Assembly: GCA_035606665.1 (NCBI GenBank)
Contig: DATNEY010000026.1
Location: forward strand, 124,001 to 188,000
DNA length: 64,000 bases
Direction of reading: 5' to 3'
Origin: DASUGC01 sp035606665
GTDB lineage: Bacteria; Acidobacteriota; Vicinamibacteria; Vicinamibacterales; SCN-69-37
The notes beneath the pieces are model-generated. The model saw only the letters and a program-made list of their open reading frames with translations, was not told where the DNA came from and did no database searches. Every line of letters begins with the position of its first letter. The first letter of the stretch is position 1. Shown here one piece after another: positions 62,701 to 64,000 of the stretch. Made by a program: the position numbers and the translations under genes.

Positions 62701-63203
62701 ATCGCCACGAACGTGCTCATCTCGAGCAGGCCGTTGGCGCGGGAAAGATCTTCAGCGGGCAGCGCCTCGGGCACGATGCCGTACTTGGCGGGACTGAAGA
62801 ACGTCGCCTGAACAGCCATGAGGAACAGCACGCCGAGCATCGGCCACGCATTGCCGCGTCCGGCGAAGATCAGCGCCGGCACCATCAGCACCATCGCCAC
62901 GACCTCGAGCCACTTCATCCAGATGAGGACCTGGCGCTTGCTGAACGCGTCCGCGACGTATCCCGCGTAGCCGGAGAAAAGCAGGAACGGCAGGATGAAG
63001 ACCGCGCCGACAACAGCGGCGCCAGTGGCGGTGGCGTCGGTCACGCCGAGCCACGCGGGCGGCGACGTCTTGAACAGCTCGATCGTCAGGAAGGTGACGA
63101 CGATCTTGCAGACGTTGTCGTTGAAGGCGCCGAGGAACTGGGTCCACAGGAAGGGCTGGACGCCTGGCCGTCGGAGCGTCTCACCGTAGGTACCACCAGC
63201 CAT
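59757..63203 (-). CDS. LplT-PlsC-acyl-CoA synthetase triple fusion
   Basis: A 1148-residue protein. Residues 1-410: MFS/LplT-like transporter (12 helices; starts QPFLWTQFLGAFNDNVCK). About 425-640: PlsC acyltransferase with NHISMVDGAL (HxxxxD) and EGAVSRTGNL. About 650-1148: AMP-binding acyl-CoA/ACP synthetase with SSGSTGIPKGV and GYGCTEMSPVV, ending with a typical 'GTGKVDLRRLKQMA'. E. coli LplT and Aas are two proteins that flip and reacylate lysophospholipids; here one chain could do all three. Start ATG 63203 has GGAGGA upstream; a longer frame is rejected. Confidence 0.9.
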   Translation of the reverse strand: MAGGTYGETLRRPGVQPFLWTQFLGAFNDNVCKIVVTFLTIELFKTSPPAWLGVTDATATGAAVVGAVFILPFLLFSGYAGYVADAFSKRQVLIWMKWLEVVAMVLMVPALIFAGRGNAWPMLGVLFLMAVQATFFSPAKYGIVPEALPAEDLSRANGLLEMSTFVAIVLGTVLGGELFVAWRGDPWLTGSLLIAIAIAGTITSYGIPATAASKHGARLSFNPVSEVFQGTRRLFADRNLAMTVVGISFFWFVGALVQLAVVPLGLHELGVGEAESTRLFTALAIGIGLGSLAAGRLSGDKIELGLVPIGALGMGAFSLMLVWAVPNYWLCAVALACTGFFGGWFAVPLNALLQQKPSDDEKGRVLATNNVVNTVGILIASFVLYVLGDRMALSASTILAIAGGFTLLSTIYILAILPDFAVRFVLWMIAHTSYRIKIVGKPNIPLNGPALIICNHISMVDGALVGACVQRFVRFLVYGPHFRQPGIHWILKRLHAIPVTAGSKSEVTAALDRARAELAAGHVVCIFVEGAVSRTGNLLPFKRGFERIVAGLDVPIIPVYLDRVWGSVFSFKRGKFFWKMPERFPRPVTVAFGKPLPSTTTAPLARLAIMELGAEAMKHRRASSHLLHTEFIRVARRRWSHRAIADSTGQKLTFGRTLVGARLLAGAIDRRTRSQEHVGLLLPASVGGALANIATLLAGRVPVNLNFTIGAEAMRAAINQAGIATIITSKRFLAKAGIEEMPGMVFLEDLRDEFSGLDKAIALVSSRLLPVWLLQWLHRFAKTTDSTATVIFSSGSTGIPKGVVLSHANVLANVDSLDQIFPMEPSDCFIGVLPFFHSFGFTGTMWFPLLQGASAAYHPNPMDAKTVGELAGEYRASMLISTPTFCNSYLRRCTPEQFSNLKYAIVGAEKLREPLATTFEQQFGLPLLEGYGCTEMSPVVAVNRPNVQYGKDKQTGTKFGSVGHPIPGVAAKIVDQETGEGPIFDKPGLLLVKGPNMMQGYLAQPEKTAEVMRDGWYVTGDIAMMDEEGFIFITDRLSRFSKIGGEMVPHLRIEEAINGTLGDLCSAVTAVPDAARGERLVAFYTRADVTADDLWEKLCATDLPRLWLPKREHLVQIPEIPTLGTGKVDLRRLKQMALDRAAEAVARQ

Positions 63204-63286
63204 GTCGATCCTCCATGGCGAAGTTACGCTGGCCGGCGTCGCCAAGTCGTGAAAGCCGCCTGAGGAACCCTGAGAACCCGTGAATG

Positions 63287-63329
63287 CGAAGCCGAGACTA
63301 CTTTTCTGAGGAAAGTAGTCCCGGCTTCG
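63287..63329. repeat. Hairpin repeat, related to TTACGAA family
   Basis: Arms CGAAGCCGAGACTACTTTTC and GAAAGTAGTCCCGGCTTCG around a TGAG loop, one mismatch. It shares the layout CGRG-N6-TTTTC-loop-GAAA-N5-CCCG with the copies at 21693 and 22720, but the outer bases differ. Sits between the TPR gene stop and the fusion gene. Confidence 0.7.
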
Positions 63330-63333
63330 AGTT

Positions 63334-64000
63334 TCATCTGGCCCGTTCGGCCAGACGCCCAAGAAGTTGCTCGAACCCAGGCTCACCGCGGAGCCCCATG
63401 AACAGGGGCTCGAGCGGGATGGTCCAGCCGACCCACGAAGGCGGCACGCTGTCGAGCAGTTTTGAAAGCGTCGCTATCGCCTCGGCGGGGCGGCCGTCCG
63501 ATGCGGCCTCGTACGCGGATCCGTACTGCCACTCGACGGTGCGATCCGGACGCTTCAGGGCCGCGATGTTGATGCGTGCTTCCTCGCGATAGCGCGCGGC
63601 GTCAGGCTTGGCCTGACGCCCGCGCGCGATCGCCAGTCCCAGCAGCGCCCGTGGATGCCCGTCCACGTAGCTCAGCGCGGCATGGAAGGACTCGACCGCG
63701 TCGTTGACGCGGTCGAGTCCGAGGGAGGCGTGACCCCGCCAGGTGAGTGCGGACGCGCCGTACTCCGCGCGGTACAGGCGCCGCTGGCCGGCCTGCTCGA
63801 CTTCATGATCGAACTCGGTGATGGCGCCCTCGAAGTCTCCACGTGCGCCTCGCAGCGCACCGAGCAGATAGTGAAAGCCGACGGCGGGGAAGCGATCGGC
63901 CGTGCGCGTCTGCCGGTCCTGCTCGGCGGCGCCCTGGTGCACGAAGTCGCGCGCGGTGGCGAAGTCACCGCGCGCGACGTGGACCATCGCGACCTCGAAC
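63334..64000 (-). CDS. TPR-repeat protein, C-terminal part (partial)
   Basis: The last about 222 residues of a protein running off the right edge. Tandem helical repeats: ARDFVHQGAAEQDRQ, FEGAITEFDHEVEQ, NDAVESFHAALSYVDGHPRALLGLA, PAEAIATLSKLLDS. The ending WTIPLEPLFMGLRGEPGFEQLLGRLAERA resembles the C-termini of acidobacterial regulators and kinases with TPR tails. The N-terminal domain is outside the window, so its function is unknown. Confidence 0.75.
   Translation of the reverse strand, partial: FEVAMVHVARGDFATARDFVHQGAAEQDRQTRTADRFPAVGFHYLLGALRGARGDFEGAITEFDHEVEQAGQRRLYRAEYGASALTWRGHASLGLDRVNDAVESFHAALSYVDGHPRALLGLAIARGRQAKPDAARYREEARINIAALKRPDRTVEWQYGSAYEAASDGRPAEAIATLSKLLDSVPPSWVGWTIPLEPLFMGLRGEPGFEQLLGRLAERAR

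Noticed and set aside
61254..63263. 669-codon open frame opposite the LplT-PlsC-synthetase fusion
   Set aside because: Low-complexity Arg/Asp/Glu translation without any motif. The sense strand encodes three complete known domains.

Overview
The window comes from a high-GC, Gram-negative, outer-membrane-bearing bacterium. My best guess is an Acidobacteriota member of the Vicinamibacteria type. That is inference from gene content: TamB/BamA-type envelope genes, exported proteins with carboxypeptidase-regulatory-like repeats, a PadR cassette with 'YPxxWRxRYG' partner proteins, a divergent creatininase-like exported protein, a B12-dependent ribonucleotide reductase, and dense coding with many ATGA-type overlaps. 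There is no rRNA, tRNA, CRISPR array, prophage or recognisable transposase gene.

Layout. 1-2.6 kb: end of an acyl-CoA carboxylase (carboxyltransferase, biotin carboxylase, biotin carrier). 2.7-10.3 kb: envelope operon (TamB-like, BamA/TamA-like, SurA-N-like). 10.2-17 kb, minus strand: surface-glycan cluster of four GT4 glycosyltransferases, a zinc-ribbon methyltransferase and a CPBP protease. 17-22.7 kb: membrane proteins, two GT-C type transferases, an exported methyltransferase. 23-25.9 kb: nrdJ with its own promoter. 26-29.7 kb: two exported CarboxypepD_reg-like proteins. 29.7-32.4 kb: Dps, an M20 amidohydrolase, a glycine-zipper stress protein. 32.5-36.7 kb, minus strand: signalling operon (receiver, REC-GGDEF-EAL, RedB-like thiol protein, histidine kinase). 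37-41.4 kb: creatininase-like, Tat-exported FkbM methyltransferase, coiled-coil protein, RecQ. 41.4-47.9 kb: PilT-type ATPase, SYLF protein, FKBP lipoprotein, alpha/beta hydrolase, SDR, alanine/glycine symporter, VapBC. 48-52.3 kb: MrfA/MrfB DNA-repair pair and L31. 52.4-54.5 kb: aldo/keto reductase divergent from a PadR cassette. 54.7-64 kb: M28 peptidase, small membrane protein, DUF2339 protein, a three-domain LplT-PlsC-acyl-CoA synthetase fusion, and a partial TPR protein.

The strongest signal not explained by genes is repeats. Three families of short perfect hairpins can be defined within the window: (i) GTAG-headed 20-bp hairpins GCCGGNNCT-NN-AGNNCCGGC with covarying arms; (ii) longer hairpins with a CGGG...TTTTC-loop-GAAA...CCCG frame, followed by TTACGAA in two copies; (iii) GCGGGG-N4/5-GGGTCCCCGC units. 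In addition, at least nine loci carry degenerate 7-11 bp tandem repeats, each with its own unit sequence, mostly just past stop codons. Several of these elements sit in frame inside genes. The mrfA helicase alone carries three, and a membrane glycosyltransferase carries one inside the gene and a second copy just before its start.
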